A stretch of DNA of 64,000 nucleotides from positions 13,294,001 to 13,358,000 of the forward strand of contig NC_073346.2 in assembly GCF_027580225.2 (NCBI RefSeq). Reading direction: 5' to 3'. Below, in pieces: positions 32,785 to 43,511 of the stretch; position 1 is the first letter of the stretch; each line of letters opens with the position of its first letter. This DNA is from Misgurnus anguillicaudatus (Eukaryota; Chordata; Actinopteri; Cypriniformes; Cobitidae). The notes under the pieces were generated by a model. It saw only the letters and a list, made by a program, of their open reading frames with translations, was not told where the DNA came from and searched no databases. The position numbers and the translations under genes were made by a program.

Positions 32785-34482
32785 GCCCTGCACAGAAATC
32801 CTTGTTTTGTGTCTTTTTACATAGTTTCCTATTTCTAAGTATATGTTAAATGCTGCCCTTATTCCAATATTCATATAAAGTATGTGTTTCTAATTTCATT
32901 ACATTTATGTGGTGTAAATGTATTAGTTGAAATGCTTTTAATGGCGTCACATTGATATCTTCATTGTTTTTTGCCAGCTTGAAACTGCACTGATTATACA
33001 AATACATTTTCATCTGACATTTATATAATTAAAAATATCTGCTGCTTTAAATAGTTTCCATGCAAGTGGCTATTTTTGTAGCTTGTATTGCAGATAATGT
33101 CTCTTATAAAACCTGACTGCAGTTTTAATGACCTGATTTGAGTAGCTTGGTAAGAGTAACTTTCTCAACAGTGTTCCCGTCTAAGGGGCCTTATTTTTAT
33201 TGGCCAGAAAATCCTGCAGAGTAGACTCAACTTCATGCTGATATAGTCAGAAGTCTGGCTAATTAAACTCTGCTGTCACTCACATTGACAAATATAGCAA
33301 TTCTATAAGAGTTTATTTTAATGTTTACTGCCTGATTCAATATACTTCCATTTGCATGCCTCTAGTTACTGTAGTTTAATCAGATTTTTTTATGTCAGAT
33401 GTTTCAATATAGCTTAAACCCATAACCATCCCCTAAATAGCCCTGCTGAAGTCTGTGCTGATGGCAGTACTGTATGTTCTGGAAAGAAACAAACAGAAAC
33501 CAATATTAAAATTTCTAATGCTATGCACTTAATTCTCTCTTTCTGTGACACTATGGATACAATATATGTCCATCTCTCTCTCTCTCTCCCACACTCTTGT
33601 TTGTAAACATGTCTCATTCTGTCGCCCTCATTTCTTGAGCTGTTCTCCTGATTTCCCTCTCTCTTTCTCGGCCCCCACCCCCTCGCCCCCCGTCCTCAGG
33701 GAGCGCTTGCCTGCTACTGTCGCCGTAGGCATGCTGTTAGGGGGTTCATGTCTGGATCCTCTCCTCACTGATGATTAGATTGTTATGCAATGACAACTGC
33801 TATGCAGATACCAGCAGAATACATCCAGTCACTCAGTCCCATCTCCACTGGATCCTACCACACCTTTACCCATAATTACTCGCTGTGGACATCTTTGTCA
33901 TAGTGGTTGAGTGGCCAAACGCGTGCGTGCGCGCATACATTCATGTTCAATTTCCAGCATTATATGCACCCAACTTTGACGTCTAATAGTTCCAGCTGCT
34001 ATTTTTACACATATGTTTTGGCAGTCTCATGGTAAACAGCACTTTAGAGTTGGATACCTAGCATGGTGAAGTCGTTCTCCTGTCAATTCCTCCCTTCAAG
34101 CCTCATTATCCGTCCTAACCCTTTGTCTGTCCCTCTGTGTCCTTTCATACATATGTATGCACGGACAATGCAGAAAGGGATGTGTAATGGAATTCAGTTT
34201 TTCAAGAGAAAGAGTGATAGAAAGAGAAAAATGCTAAGCTTATTAAGATGTGTCCATGCCGTCCAGATCCATTTGGTCGATAATGATGAGGGAACTGTTT
34301 TTCAGCTCTGCTGTCTTACGCTTCATGTGTAAAGTTTGTCTACTATGCGCAGTAGACATTGAAAGATGGTGAGCTGCCTACATAGACATGAGCCATCATA
34401 GAAACTCAAAAATGGCAATTGAAACACTCTACATAGCAACTCCTTACAAAAAGGTGGATTTACCTAAAACCAAAGGGAAGCC
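32785..34482. other. ulk4 intron, unique sequence with CT-rich tract
   Basis: No repeat recognised; CT-rich at about 33570-33590 and a C-rich acceptor-like tract at 33650-33699. About 34371 shares an 18-bp match (GAGCTGCCTACATAGACA) with 2639-2656. Confidence 0.35.
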
Positions 34483-34727
34483 TTAAAGGCAGGGTGCTTG
34501 ATTTTTGAAAAACACTGGGAAAGGGAGTTGGGCCGACTACCAAAACACACTTGTAGCCGATCAGCAGTAAGGGGCTTGTCTACTAACTGACATCATTGCC
34601 TGGGTTGCGTATGTGTGGGGTGGGTCTATCAAAAGAAGGTCCAGATTCTGTTGGGGTAGGGGTGTGTTTGTTTAGGTGATCTCAAATGTCAACATTAGCT
34701 TTCAGAGATCATGCACCCTGCCTTTAA
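34483..34727. mobile_element. TTAA-flanked MITE (TTAAAGGCAGGGTGC)
   Basis: TTAA-AGGCAGGGTGCTTGAT on the left, ATCATGCACCCTGCCT-TTAA on the right. Its right TTAA is also the left TTAA of the next element. Confidence 0.8.
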
Positions 34728-34977
34728 AGGAATAGTTCACCCAGAAATGAATTATTTACTCACCCTCATGTTGTTTGAACTTTCGATATCATTCTTTGTT
34801 CTTCAGAATCACAATGCAAGTTTCTTAAAAAGTTTTGTTTTAAAGTTTCTGGCTACTATTGGGAGTGGATATGACCAGTATCCAGAGAATCCGTCAAGCT
34901 TCAAAAGACCCATAAGTGTTAAATCGTTTTACTGGACTTGGTCTTAAGTGCCCTGACTCCTCTACTTTCTTGCTGTG

Positions 34978-35875
34978 GACCAGCTTAGGCTGGTTTTTGC
35001 TGGTCTTTTTAGTAGGGTACTTTTAAATAATGTGTAGCAGCCTGGTTTTAGCTGGTTAAGCAGGCTTGTTTTCGCTTTTTGTTTCACTTTTTAACTAGTC
35101 AGGCTGAAAGACCAGCTGAACAACCAGCTTGACCAGGCTGGAGGCTTGGCCAGGGGGCTAAGCTGGTTGGCTGGGCTTAGCTGGTTTAAGATGGAAGAAG
35201 CGGGTTTAAGCAAAGTCCTTTTAAGGAAGTCGCATCACTCCGCTGCCGCCATATTTGCAACACATCAAGGTCTTGTTAAAACAAGACAAAAATATATGTT
35301 GATTCTGTGCATAAGCAAAGTCCCTCTCCCAAAGGATTCCGATTGACGATTTGCTCTTTTTACTGGGAGGGGGGACTAGAACGGCCATTCTGACTGTTGG
35401 GATCTTTCCCCGTTTATGACAACTCCAGTCACGCATCTTTTACATTTTAAATATCTTTGGTTTAAGATGGAAGTAGCTGGTTTAAGCAAATTCCTTTTAA
35501 AAAAGTTGTGTCACTTACTGCCATATTTGCAATACCTCCATGTCTTGTTAGAACATCTTGTTAGAATTCTGCGCATATGTCTCTCTCCCAGAGCATTCCG
35601 ATTGACGATTGGCTCTTTTTACTGAGAGGCGGGACTAGAGCGATCTTTCCAGTCACACATCTTGTAAATATTAAATATCTTTGGTTTAAGATGGTCCTTT
35701 CAGCTTGGCAAAGCTGGTCAAGCTGGCCTTCCAGCCTGGTCAAGCTTGTGGGTCAACTGGTTTTAGCTGGTGAGGCAAGCTGGTCTTTCAGCCTGACCAG
35801 CTAAAAAGTGTCCAAAACCACTCGAAAACCAGCCTGCTTAACCAGCTAAAACCAGGCTGGTATTCAGTGGGGTAA
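34978..35875. mobile_element. CCAGC/GCTGG-rich palindromic element with internal tandem duplication
   Basis: Both flanks are dense in GACCAGCTTA/GCTGGT motifs in inverted arrangement. The centre contains a unit starting GGTTTAAGATGGAAG at 35183 and again at 35458 (with a third start at 35684). Each unit carries CATTCCGATTGACGAT or similar and CTCTTTTTACTG. Autonomous capacity is absent. Confidence 0.6.
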
Positions 35876-35962
35876 ACATCTTAAAACTGTTCAGACACAG
35901 AAAGCGTGCACTGACGGAGGCACAGGGTTAAGACTTCGTAAAAAAAACCTTTTGTCACCTTC

Positions 35963-36445
35963 ATGCTGGATTTCCACCAACTGCAGAGCGGCTGCAGATC
36001 GGCTCCGCTGCTTTACGGCTCCGCCGTCCGCCAATACCCACCAGTTCCGAATTTTTTGCAGAGCGGCAGCGTGCTGGAGTGACGAGGACCCATGAGGTCT
36101 CGCAAATTCACGTGATGATGGCGCGATATCTAGTTCTGTCTCCGCCCATTATGACGTTAAATCATGACACTTTGATGGACCAGCCCAGATCATGACATGA
36201 GATCTCGCGAATTCAGGTATGATCACGCGATATAGTCATGGCTCCGCCCTGCGGAGCTGTCCGGCATCCGTCAAAAATAGAAGTTCTGCGTATATGTTCC
36301 GGAGGGCTGCGGCTGGCCGGAGCTGTGACGGATTCGGAACGCAGTCAGTGGAAATACACACATTGACTTGAATGGAAACCGATTGACTCCGCCGCCGTTC
36401 CGCAGCGGATCCGCAGCCGTTTCAGAGTTGGTGGAAATCCAGCAT
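35963..36445. mobile_element. nested 483-bp MITE with ATGCTGGATTTCCACCAAC ends
   Basis: Left end ATGCTGGATTTCCACCAACT; right end GTTGGTGGAAATCCAGCAT. The inverted repeat continues with GCAGAGCGGCTGCAGATC-like and GATCCGCAGCCGTTTC-like tracts. It is GC-rich and non-coding. Confidence 0.8.
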
Positions 36446-36675
36446 CAGGACAATTTAAATATATTCTACAAATCGAGTGTAGTTATTTGTTTAATACATT
36501 TGAGCCCTTTTAAAGCTTGAAGAGGTGGTCACCATCCACTTCTATAGTAACCAGAAAACCCAAAACAAAACTTTATCAAAATTTTAGTTTTGAAGAACAG
36601 AGACAGACATTGGAGGATCACACGACATGAGGGTAAGTAAATAATGCTAGAATTTTTGGGTGAACTATGTTTTTA

Positions 36676-37489
36676 CGTAGCTTACCTAAAAAACAAAATA
36701 CAACTCTGTTATCCTTGTCTCTGATCTTATTTCAAACCCATATGACTTTCTTTCTTCTGTGGAACAAAAGGCAGAATTGTGTGTGTTGACAGCCTCAGTC
36801 ACCTTCACCTTCATTATTTTTTCTATATAGTAAATGTAAATGGTGAATGATGGCATTCCCTACCATTTCCTCTTCACTCCCTCACTCTGTCAGCCTGAAC
36901 TCCATCATTAATATATGAACGGAGTGAAGACAGATTTCATCATGAAAACACTGCAGTCGTAGTCTCGTCGTAATCTCATTGCCCCGAGCTGTCAATCTGC
37001 ATGAGGATCCCAGACGCTCACATTCACCAAAATATTAGTCAGACGAAGATGGCGAGAGACGGCGCGATGAACTTTTGAACCTTAGACTCGCTGCAGTGCT
37101 GCTGTAGTTGACGGCTGATAGCTAATCCAGTCTGTATGTATTATCCATTGGTGTTGTTGTCTATATTTATATTTCTCTGTGACAGCCGTGGTAGACAGCA
37201 AACTGTACACATTGTTCTGTACCGAGAGTAGAGCTGGGCAGTGTGCAGAGACCCCGGCACCTCAGAGAGTCTCTGTTAAAAATAACCTCCGCTTCAAGCT
37301 ACTGTACTTCCTGTGATGATTACATGAGCATCGTCCTTAGCTATGTTGGGTCTTAAGTTCTCTTCTCTGAGCATTCCCCCAATGACTGACTGCCCTCATT
37401 TTCTTCTCTTCATTTCTCTGAATTCTTCCTTTTTGTCTTTTCCCTTCTTGATCTAATAACGCTCTCTCGCTCTCTCTCTTTCTCTGTAG
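36676..37489. other. ulk4 intron end, unique sequence
   Basis: About 36830-37110 is non-repetitive with mixed composition (CATTAATATATGAACGG, GAGCTGTCAATC) and may be conserved non-coding DNA. A CT tract leads to the acceptor at 37489. Confidence 0.35.
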
Positions 37490-37582
37490 AGATCAGACAG
37501 TAATGAAGACACTGAGGCTGCAGAAGAACTACTGCTCATTCACAAGCCACTGACAGAATTAAACAACCTCCTCATTCAACTG
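37490..37582 (+). CDS. ulk4: ulk4 internal exon, fourth in the window
   Basis: The acceptor ends CTCTGTAG after a long CT-rich tract and the donor is GTCAGT. Its 31 codons start RSDSNEDTEAAEELLLIHKP and end NLLIQL. Human ULK4 has a Ser/Gly/acidic linker followed by AAEDLLLLNRPLTDL and SLLIPL here, so the acidic linker plus helix layout is conserved. Both junctions are phase 0, so skipping this exon would keep the reading frame. Confidence 0.94.
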
Positions 37583-37669
37583 GTCAGTCTGTTTGTGTGT
37601 ATTAGGGTAATGCTTTATTCTCTCCCATACAGTAGTTTCACCATTCTTTTAACATACTGTAAATTTGGG

Positions 37670-38045
37670 TTGTGTAACGTGATGGTAAGCAGGCAGGCAG
37701 AGGCAGCGGATCCACACGCAGTTACACAATAAACACAAAACATGATAAGCAAAACAGAAACAAGATAATAAAGTGACAAAGAATAATCCACAGAATGAAA
37801 ACAATAAAAACAGGAACCAACACAGCTCCAACAACGACTGACAAAGGACAACTGAACTAATGACACACACTATAGGAGCAAAACGGTTAAATCTAGGATT
37901 TTTTTATCCTCATGTTTGTGGTCTATCAAATTTTGGAAAATCTTATAAGATGTAAAAAACCTTTTGGTGTGTACCCAGCATAAGAGTTCACAGAACTAAG
38001 AAATCACAAGACCAGGAAAACACAGAATAGGACCGTGACAGGTTT
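37670..38045. repeat. A-rich dispersed repeat, LTR-like
   Basis: Purine-rich AACAGGAAC/CAAAACAG motifs flank a T-rich block (about 37880-37980) and the segment ends GACCGTGACA. The composition resembles fish LTR-retrotransposon ends and the 12167-12560 segment; no structure could be proven. Confidence 0.3.
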
Positions 38046-38486
38046 CCCCTTAATATGCTAACAGAGAACAGTGGGTCTCATTCACTATTAATTGCGTATG
38101 TTTTTCCTTTTTATATGAACATTTGAACTGCTCACAAAAAATTCTGCCTTATTCACAACACGTACGTACACACATGAATTTGTTTTAAACTCGTTCTGTG
38201 TTCTGGATGAGAAGCGCATGCTCAAGGTTGAAAATTCACATAATACGCACCTAAACCGGCTCCATATAAGGGCTTTCCGAAACGCAGCACTTGTCCACAG
38301 GAAATTTTAGAAAAGTATGTCACCGAAGCAAACGACCTAAAAATTAAATCAATTATCATATTCATTATTGGTTAAATTCTGTTTTGCTTTGCTTTTTTTT
38401 GTGTCTTTTTTCTGTTTTGCTGTCGGTGGAGGAAGGCAGATGTGCTGTGTGTCCACCGGCGTAACAAGTTTTGGTAAAAAATAAGA

Positions 38487-39792
38487 ACAGTATTGTTCAA
38501 AATAATAGCAGTACAATGTGACTAACCAGAATAATCAAGGTTTTTAGTATATTTTTTTATTGCTACGTGGCAAACAAGTTACCAGTAGGTTCAGTAGATT
38601 CTCAGAAAACAAATGAGACCCAGCATTCATGATATGCACGCTCTTAAGGCTGTGCAATTGGGCAATTAGTTGAATTAGTTGAAAGGGGTGTGTTCAAAAA
38701 AATAGCAGTGTGGCATTCAATCACTGAGGTCATCAATTTTGTGAAGAAACAGGTGTGAATCAGGTGGCCCCTGTTTAAGGATGAAGCCAACACTTGTTGA
38801 ACATGCATTTGAAAGCTGAGGAAAATGGGTCGTTCAAGACATTGTTCAGAAGAACAGCGTACTTTGATTAAAAAGTTGATTGGAGAGGGGAAAACCTATA
38901 AAGAGGTGCAAAAAATGATAGGCTGTTCAGCTAAAATGATCTCCAATGCCTTAAAATGGAGAGCAAAACCAGAGAGACGTGGAAGAAAACGGAAGACAAC
39001 CATCAAAATGGATAGAAGAATAACCAGAATGGCAAAGGCTCAGCCAATGATCACCTCCAGGATGATCAAAGACAGTCTGGAGTTACCTGTAAGTACTGTG
39101 ACAGTTAGAAGACGTCTGTGTGAAGCTAATCTATTTTCAAGAATCCCCCGCAAAGTCCCTCTGTTAAAAAAAAGGCATGTGCAGAAGAGGCTACAATTTG
39201 CCAAAGAACACATCAACTGGCCTAAAGAGAAATGGAGGAACATTTTGTGGACTGATGAGAGTAAAATTGTTCTTTTTGGGTCCAAGGGCCACAGGCAGTT
39301 TGTGAGACGACCCCCAAACTCTGAATTCAAGCCACAGTACACAGTGAAGACAGTGAAGCATGGAGGTGCAAGCATCATGATATGGGCATGTTTCTCCTAC
39401 TATGGTGTTGGGCCTATTTATTGCATACCAGGGATCATGGATCAGTTTGCATATGTTAAAATACTTGAAGAACTGTGGTCATACAACTAAATATTAGTTT
39501 AGTGATTCACAGGATTGCTAAATCCCAGAATTTTTTTTTTGTACAAAATAGTTTTGAGTTTGTACAGTCAAAGGTAGACACTGCTATTTTTTTGAACACA
39601 CCCCTTTCAACTAATTGCCCAATTGCACAGCCTTAAGAGCGTGCATATTATGAATGCTGGGTCTTGTTTGTTTTCTGAGAATCTACTGAACCTACTGGTA
39701 ACTTGTTTGCCACGTAGCAATAAAAAATATACTAAAAACCTTGATTATTCTGGTTAGTCACATTGTACTGCTATTATTTTGAACAATACTGT
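38487..39792 (+). mobile_element. Tc1/mariner element with ~225-bp IR/DR ends
   Basis: Inverted repeats ACAGTATTGTTC (38487) and GAACAATACTGT (39792) extend about 225 bp inward. Each arm carries two copies of a direct repeat, TTCAAAATAATAGCAGTA outside and TTCAAAAAAATAGCAGTG inside, the IR/DR architecture of Sleeping Beauty-like elements. The gene inside (38825-39490) is truncated. The flanking TA duplication is not clean. Confidence 0.88.
38825..39490 (+). CDS. truncated Tc1/mariner transposase, 221 aa
   Basis: An unbroken 221-codon frame starts [20 protein letters not shown], about 340 bp inside the element. Residues 1-100 are the paired-like double helix-turn-helix DNA-binding region. A basic GRKRKT linker (about 53-58) sits between the sub-domains. 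The RNase-H-like domain starts with the first catalytic Asp in WTDES (Asp144), followed by [15 protein letters not shown]. The frame stops after [10 protein letters not shown], before the usual second Asp (QQDN-type) and the Glu of the SPDLNPIE motif; family members are about 340 aa. It cannot catalyse transposition but keeps an intact DNA-binding half. The source is probably an internal deletion, because the 3' arm follows within about 80 bases. Confidence 0.85.
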   Translation: MGRSRHCSEEQRTLIKKLIGEGKTYKEVQKMIGCSAKMISNALKWRAKPERRGRKRKTTIKMDRRITRMAKAQPMITSRMIKDSLELPVSTVTVRRRLCEANLFSRIPRKVPLLKKRHVQKRLQFAKEHINWPKEKWRNILWTDESKIVLFGSKGHRQFVRRPPNSEFKPQYTVKTVKHGGASIMIWACFSYYGVGPIYCIPGIMDQFAYVKILEELWSYN

Positions 39793-39970
39793 ATATGAAA
39801 TAAGATAACCAAAACCTTTAATATTTTATTTATTTATTTATTTTAAAAAGTCACCTATAATGTCATTCATTCAAATTCTTCAGCAGACTTCACCAGAGAT
39901 GCGCATCTGCATCTAAATGAAAACAGATAGGAGGCCAAGATCAAGCGTTTGACGTTTGGACTTATTACAT

Positions 39971-40160
39971 CAGGGGTCGGCAAAATCGGTCTTGGGGTGC
40001 CGATGTCCTGCAGATTTTAACTCTAACCCCGGTAAAACCTCGCCTACCTTTAGTTTTCAGGTGACTCTTAAAGATTTTAGTTGTTCAAGTATGCTTGATT
40101 AGAGCTGGAGCTAAACTCTGCAGGACATCAGCACTCCAGGACCGCAAGTGCCTACCCGTG
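39971..40160. mobile_element. 190-bp hAT MITE related to 4728-4920
   Basis: Ends CAGGGGTCGGCAAAATC and CTACCCGTG are diverged, but the sub-terminal GATGTCCTGCAG and CTGCAGGACATC pair perfectly. Flanking TTACAT repeats suggest a partly eroded duplication. Confidence 0.65.
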
Positions 40161-40205
40161 TTACATTTACATTACGTTTACATTTAGGCATTAAACATAC
40201 GCTTT
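40161..40205 (-). repeat. L2/SINE 3'-tail fragment
   Basis: Read on the minus strand the sequence gives AAAGCGT...TAATGCCTAAATGTAAA, a decayed version of the CGCTTTGGATAAAAGCGTC tail shared by fish L2 LINEs and SINEs (compare 42380-42427). Confidence 0.45.
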
Positions 40206-40268
40206 CATAGAAATTTAAAAATAAAGGGAGGAAGCATAATAATATTATTATAAAATAGTATTATTAAT

Positions 40269-40680
40269 TTAAAGGAGCCATGGCATGAAAATCTGACTTT
40301 TTCCATGTTTAAGTGCTATGATTGGGTCCCCAGTGCTTCTATCAACCTAGAAAATGTGAAAAAGATCAACCCAGTAACTTAGTTTTGGTAAACCATTCTC
40401 TACAAGCATGTGAAAAAATAGGTCGTTGAAATTTGTCTCTCCTTATGATGTCATAAGGAGCTCTTATTATAATAGTACCACCCCTTAATCTGCACTTTCC
40501 AACCACAGCACTGCCATTTAGTGCAGAGAAAAGCACAATTGAGTTTTAGTGCAACAAACCACCATCATTGTGATCAGTGTTTAAATTTCATAAGCTCATT
40601 TGCATTTTAAAGGACAAATCCAAAACGGCACATTTTTGCACACACCTACAAAGTGGCAATTTTAACATGCTATAATAAAA
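40269..40680. mobile_element. TTAAAGG(A/G)GCCATGGCATG MITE, right-truncated
   Basis: Matches 47892-48508 from TTAA-AGG through ATTGGGTCCCCAGTGCTT and ACCATTCTCTACAAGCATGT to AACATGCTATAATAAA, then stops at the next element. The right CCTTTAA end is missing. Confidence 0.75.
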
Positions 40681-40815
40681 CAATAAGCCCCAAGAATCAG
40701 TGGGTTACCAGTGCATTTTATAACAGCTAAGGGGCGTTGTTAGGCACGACACGAATCAGACCTCCTTAGCTGTTATAAAATGCACTGTAACCCCACTGCT
40801 TCGCGGGGGTTATTG
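40681..40815. mobile_element. 135-bp palindromic MITE (CAATAAGCCCC ends)
   Basis: Arms pair AGTGCATTTTATAACAGCTA with TAGCTGTTATAAAATGCACT around a TTAGGCACGACACG centre; ends CAATAAGCCCC and GGGGGTTATTG. Confidence 0.75.
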
Positions 40816-41102
40816 CTTTTATAAAACGGTTACTTCATATGCATAGCAGGATTTCATAAAATAAATCACAAATAAGTTGTAATTATATTAGTACAAATAT
40901 TACTCTTCCGCCAAACAAAGTAGTTCCTCAGAATCAAGTGTGGCTGCAACAGAGAGCAGTTCTCAAGCAACACACACACAACAATGAAAATATGATTAAA
41001 GACTGTAGTGTGTATTTTCATAAATCAACATTCATCTAATTTATACATTAACATTTATATCGTGCAACTGTTGAAATGGATCAAACAAGCTTGTACGCAT
41101 GC

Positions 41103-41488
41103 TTAACTCTTTCCCCGTCAGCGCTTTAAAAAAAAGTTGCCACCCAGTTTTAGTTTAATGGCTTCCAGAAAAATTATCTTCTTTAAATAAACATAAAATG
41201 AAAGAACAGACAATCGACACACGCTTTCAAACAAACAAACAAGCAAACAAAAAAAGGTTTCATCCTACCTTCATTTGTTCTCTTATCACCTCTCAGAGTC
41301 TTTAGCTAAAAGTGGAGATAATTCCATTTATGTGAAGAACTTTTGTAAGAGATCAGATTCAGAGCCTGATCAAAACACGCTGTTTTTAGTGTTGAGTGAA
41401 TGCGTCAGTGTTTAAGTTGGGTAAGATCGCCACCCAGTGGATAGTGGAAATATGAATTTGAGGTAGAAACTCCTCAGGGAATGTTTTC
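41103..41488. mobile_element. TTAACTCTTTC MITE, copy 2
   Basis: Starts TTAA-CTCTTTCCCCGTCAG and contains ATGAAAGAACAGAC and CACCCAGTGGATA like the other copies. The right GAAAGAGTTAA end is eroded to AGGGAATG. Confidence 0.65.
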
Positions 41489-41691
41489 TCTTTATTGACA
41501 ATATTTATTGAAATATATCTGAATATCGCCATTAAGTGTGCAAATGTAGAAAAATAAAAATATGATTAAAGATTAAAGAATTGGATTTTTTTTAGCATAT
41601 CGGAAGCATACATTTACTTAAATAAAACACGACGAAAGAAACGATGCGATGTTTCGACCAGTTCTCCGTCAATTTCCAGGTACCTGTATAG

Positions 41692-41925
41692 CAGACAAGT
41701 CTGGATCTTTTTTCATTAGGACCAGAAACTACCACAAACAAAACGTCGAAGCCTAGAGAAAAGTCTGATAATGCTTCATCTGTTCCACTGAACTTAATGG
41801 CGAGACTTGTGAATGAGGAGAATTTTCAGCGCATCGAGAGACATATCAACACAGCATATCACGTCATCAAGAATGAACAGCCATTGTGTCATTCGAACGG
41901 TGTATTGACTTGCTTAAAAAAATAA
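41692..41925 (+). pseudogene. hAT-type transposase fragment
   Basis: A 77-codon frame runs from QTSLDLFSLGPETTT to GVLTCLKK and a TAA. The part NEENFQRIERHINTAYHVIK followed by NEQPL resembles the N-terminal part of the catalytic region in hAT transposases and in domesticated relatives (ZNF862/KRBA2-like), where a TA(Y/F)xxxKxExP(F/L) motif recurs after the BED zinc finger. No BED finger, catalytic Asp/Glu or dimerisation domain is present. It lies just inside the right end of the 38069-42089 element, supporting that assignment. No start codon is obvious, so it was probably an internal exon. Confidence 0.5.
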
Positions 41926-42273
41926 AAACAGAGTTTATGTGGGATCTCAGTACCACACAGATATTGCATGTCGGAGGTAAGAAATATTTGGTTTAATGTC
42001 TTTACTAATAGTTGCCCAGTCAAAGCCCTGGTATGCACGTTTCACACTCAAATTTCTGCATACGCACACTTAGTGAATGTGGCCCAGTGTTCCCATCATT
42101 ACTTACAGTATAATAAGGCTTTGTTTATTTTTGATGACTATAAATATTTTATAGTTTTATACAGATTTAGGTTATGTAGCTATTAATTAAATATGCCAGT
42201 TACTGAATTAAAAGGCTATAAATACCCCACACATATCACTTAGAATTAATATTTCTGATCAATTTAAAATATT

Positions 42274-42427
42274 ATGTATAGCTTAGTGGTAGAGTTTTGC
42301 ATTAGCAGTGAAAAAGTAATGGGTTTGAACCCAGGGAGCACACATACTGTTAAAAAACATATAGTTTATACAACACTGTAAGTGGCTTTGGATAAAAGCG
42401 TCTGCCAAATGCATAAAATGTAAATTT
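42274..42427 (+). repeat. tRNA-derived SINE with L2-type tail
   Basis: A box: TAGCTTAGTGGTAGAG at 42279; B box: GGGTTTGAACCC at 42321-42332, both in tRNA-like spacing. The 3' part GGCTTTGGATAAAAGCGTCT followed by GCCAAATGCATAAA is the tail shared with fish L2 LINEs, which supply the reverse transcriptase. The 5' tRNA portion is slightly decayed. Confidence 0.85.
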
Positions 42428-43461
42428 ATGGACTCACTAGTCAGCTAATCATGCCAAATTCACCAACTACCTGGTCCGAAAATATGTCGTTTTTCACACC
42501 CCAGTGTAAATCTGCCTCTGTGTCATTGTAAGACCACCAAAACACTTTTTACTTGAGCAATACTTTACCTTTAGCTGAATTTCACAGAACAATCTGGAAG
42601 TGCTGAACTGAAATATTGATTTAAAGATCAGCATTTATAGGTCACCAGAATACATATTCATTTAAAAAAAAGGGTGCTGTCACTTTCGGTTTATCAATTA
42701 ACCTTCTTTTCATCAAGAACCATATCTCCATATCTCATCCAATCAGATTCAAGGGTCCGAATTAAAATAAAATTATATAAAATAAAATTGTATAAAATAA
42801 AGCAAAATCTGTTTATAAGTACACATAGGCTGTTTATACACATCTGCTGCACTCGATCGCATTCTCATGTGTAGTTAACCCATTCTTGTAATGAATAATA
42901 AAACAGCCATGTCAGAAATAATCAATCCAGAGGAGTGAGACATTCATAATTGAAGAGAGAAATTTACCTCTCATTCATTTGATGGAAGCCACAAAATGAC
43001 ATAGAGATAGATTGAATTCCACAGCCAATGAATTTTGTATATTTGCCAAGGCGTTTTATCTTTCAATCATGAAAGTGCATTAGGACAGCGGCCGTAGATG
43101 AAGACTCTGCACCTTCTTCAAAAAGAATGATGGGATATTTGTGGGAGATGCAATAAATAGGAAATGTCGTTTTGTGGTGGTGTACTGGGTTGTGTGGAAA
43201 GCTTTGTTGTATTGGTGGTTTGGAAGATTGCACGCTATATATGTCACGCTCTTGTGTCTGATAGGCTTTCAGCAGACATGTCTAGATGAAACTACACTGA
43301 GAATTTCATCAAGTGAAGATCTTTCGGTTTTGTGTGAGTGATGCAGAAGGGAATGAAAGCGGTTGGCATAGTGATGCACTGTGGCATAAAATTCTCACAG
43401 ATGGCAGAGACCAACTCCCCACCAACAGACTTCACTCTGACATCCTTAATCATGCGTCCAG

Positions 43462-43511
<50 letters not shown>

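Larger units (their letters stand above)
34724..36675. mobile_element. AGGAATAGTTCACCC MITE hosting two insertions
   Basis: The left end TTAA-AGGAATAGTTCACCC continues with TTTACTCACCCTCATGTTGT. The right half has GACATGAGGGTAAGTAAAT and TTTTTGGGTGAACTAT, the complement. The final CCTTTAA is eroded. Insertions at about 34978-35875 and 35963-36445 split it. Confidence 0.75.
38069..42089. mobile_element. 4-kb hAT-like element carrying several insertions
   Basis: The left end reads CAGTGGGTCTCATTCACTA followed by AATTGCGTATG. The right end reads CATACGCACACTTAGTGAAT then GTGGCCCAGTG, so the two are inverted with a short spacing difference. A hAT-type transposase remnant lies at 41692-41925. A Tc1 element, a hAT MITE, an L2/SINE tail and three MITEs occupy the middle. 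I see no 8-bp duplication, so the two ends may belong to one decayed element or to two relatives. Confidence 0.5.

Noticed and set aside
42274..42427. A tRNA gene from A- and B-box motifs
   Set aside because: The cloverleaf is incomplete and an L2-type tail follows, so it is a tRNA-derived SINE.
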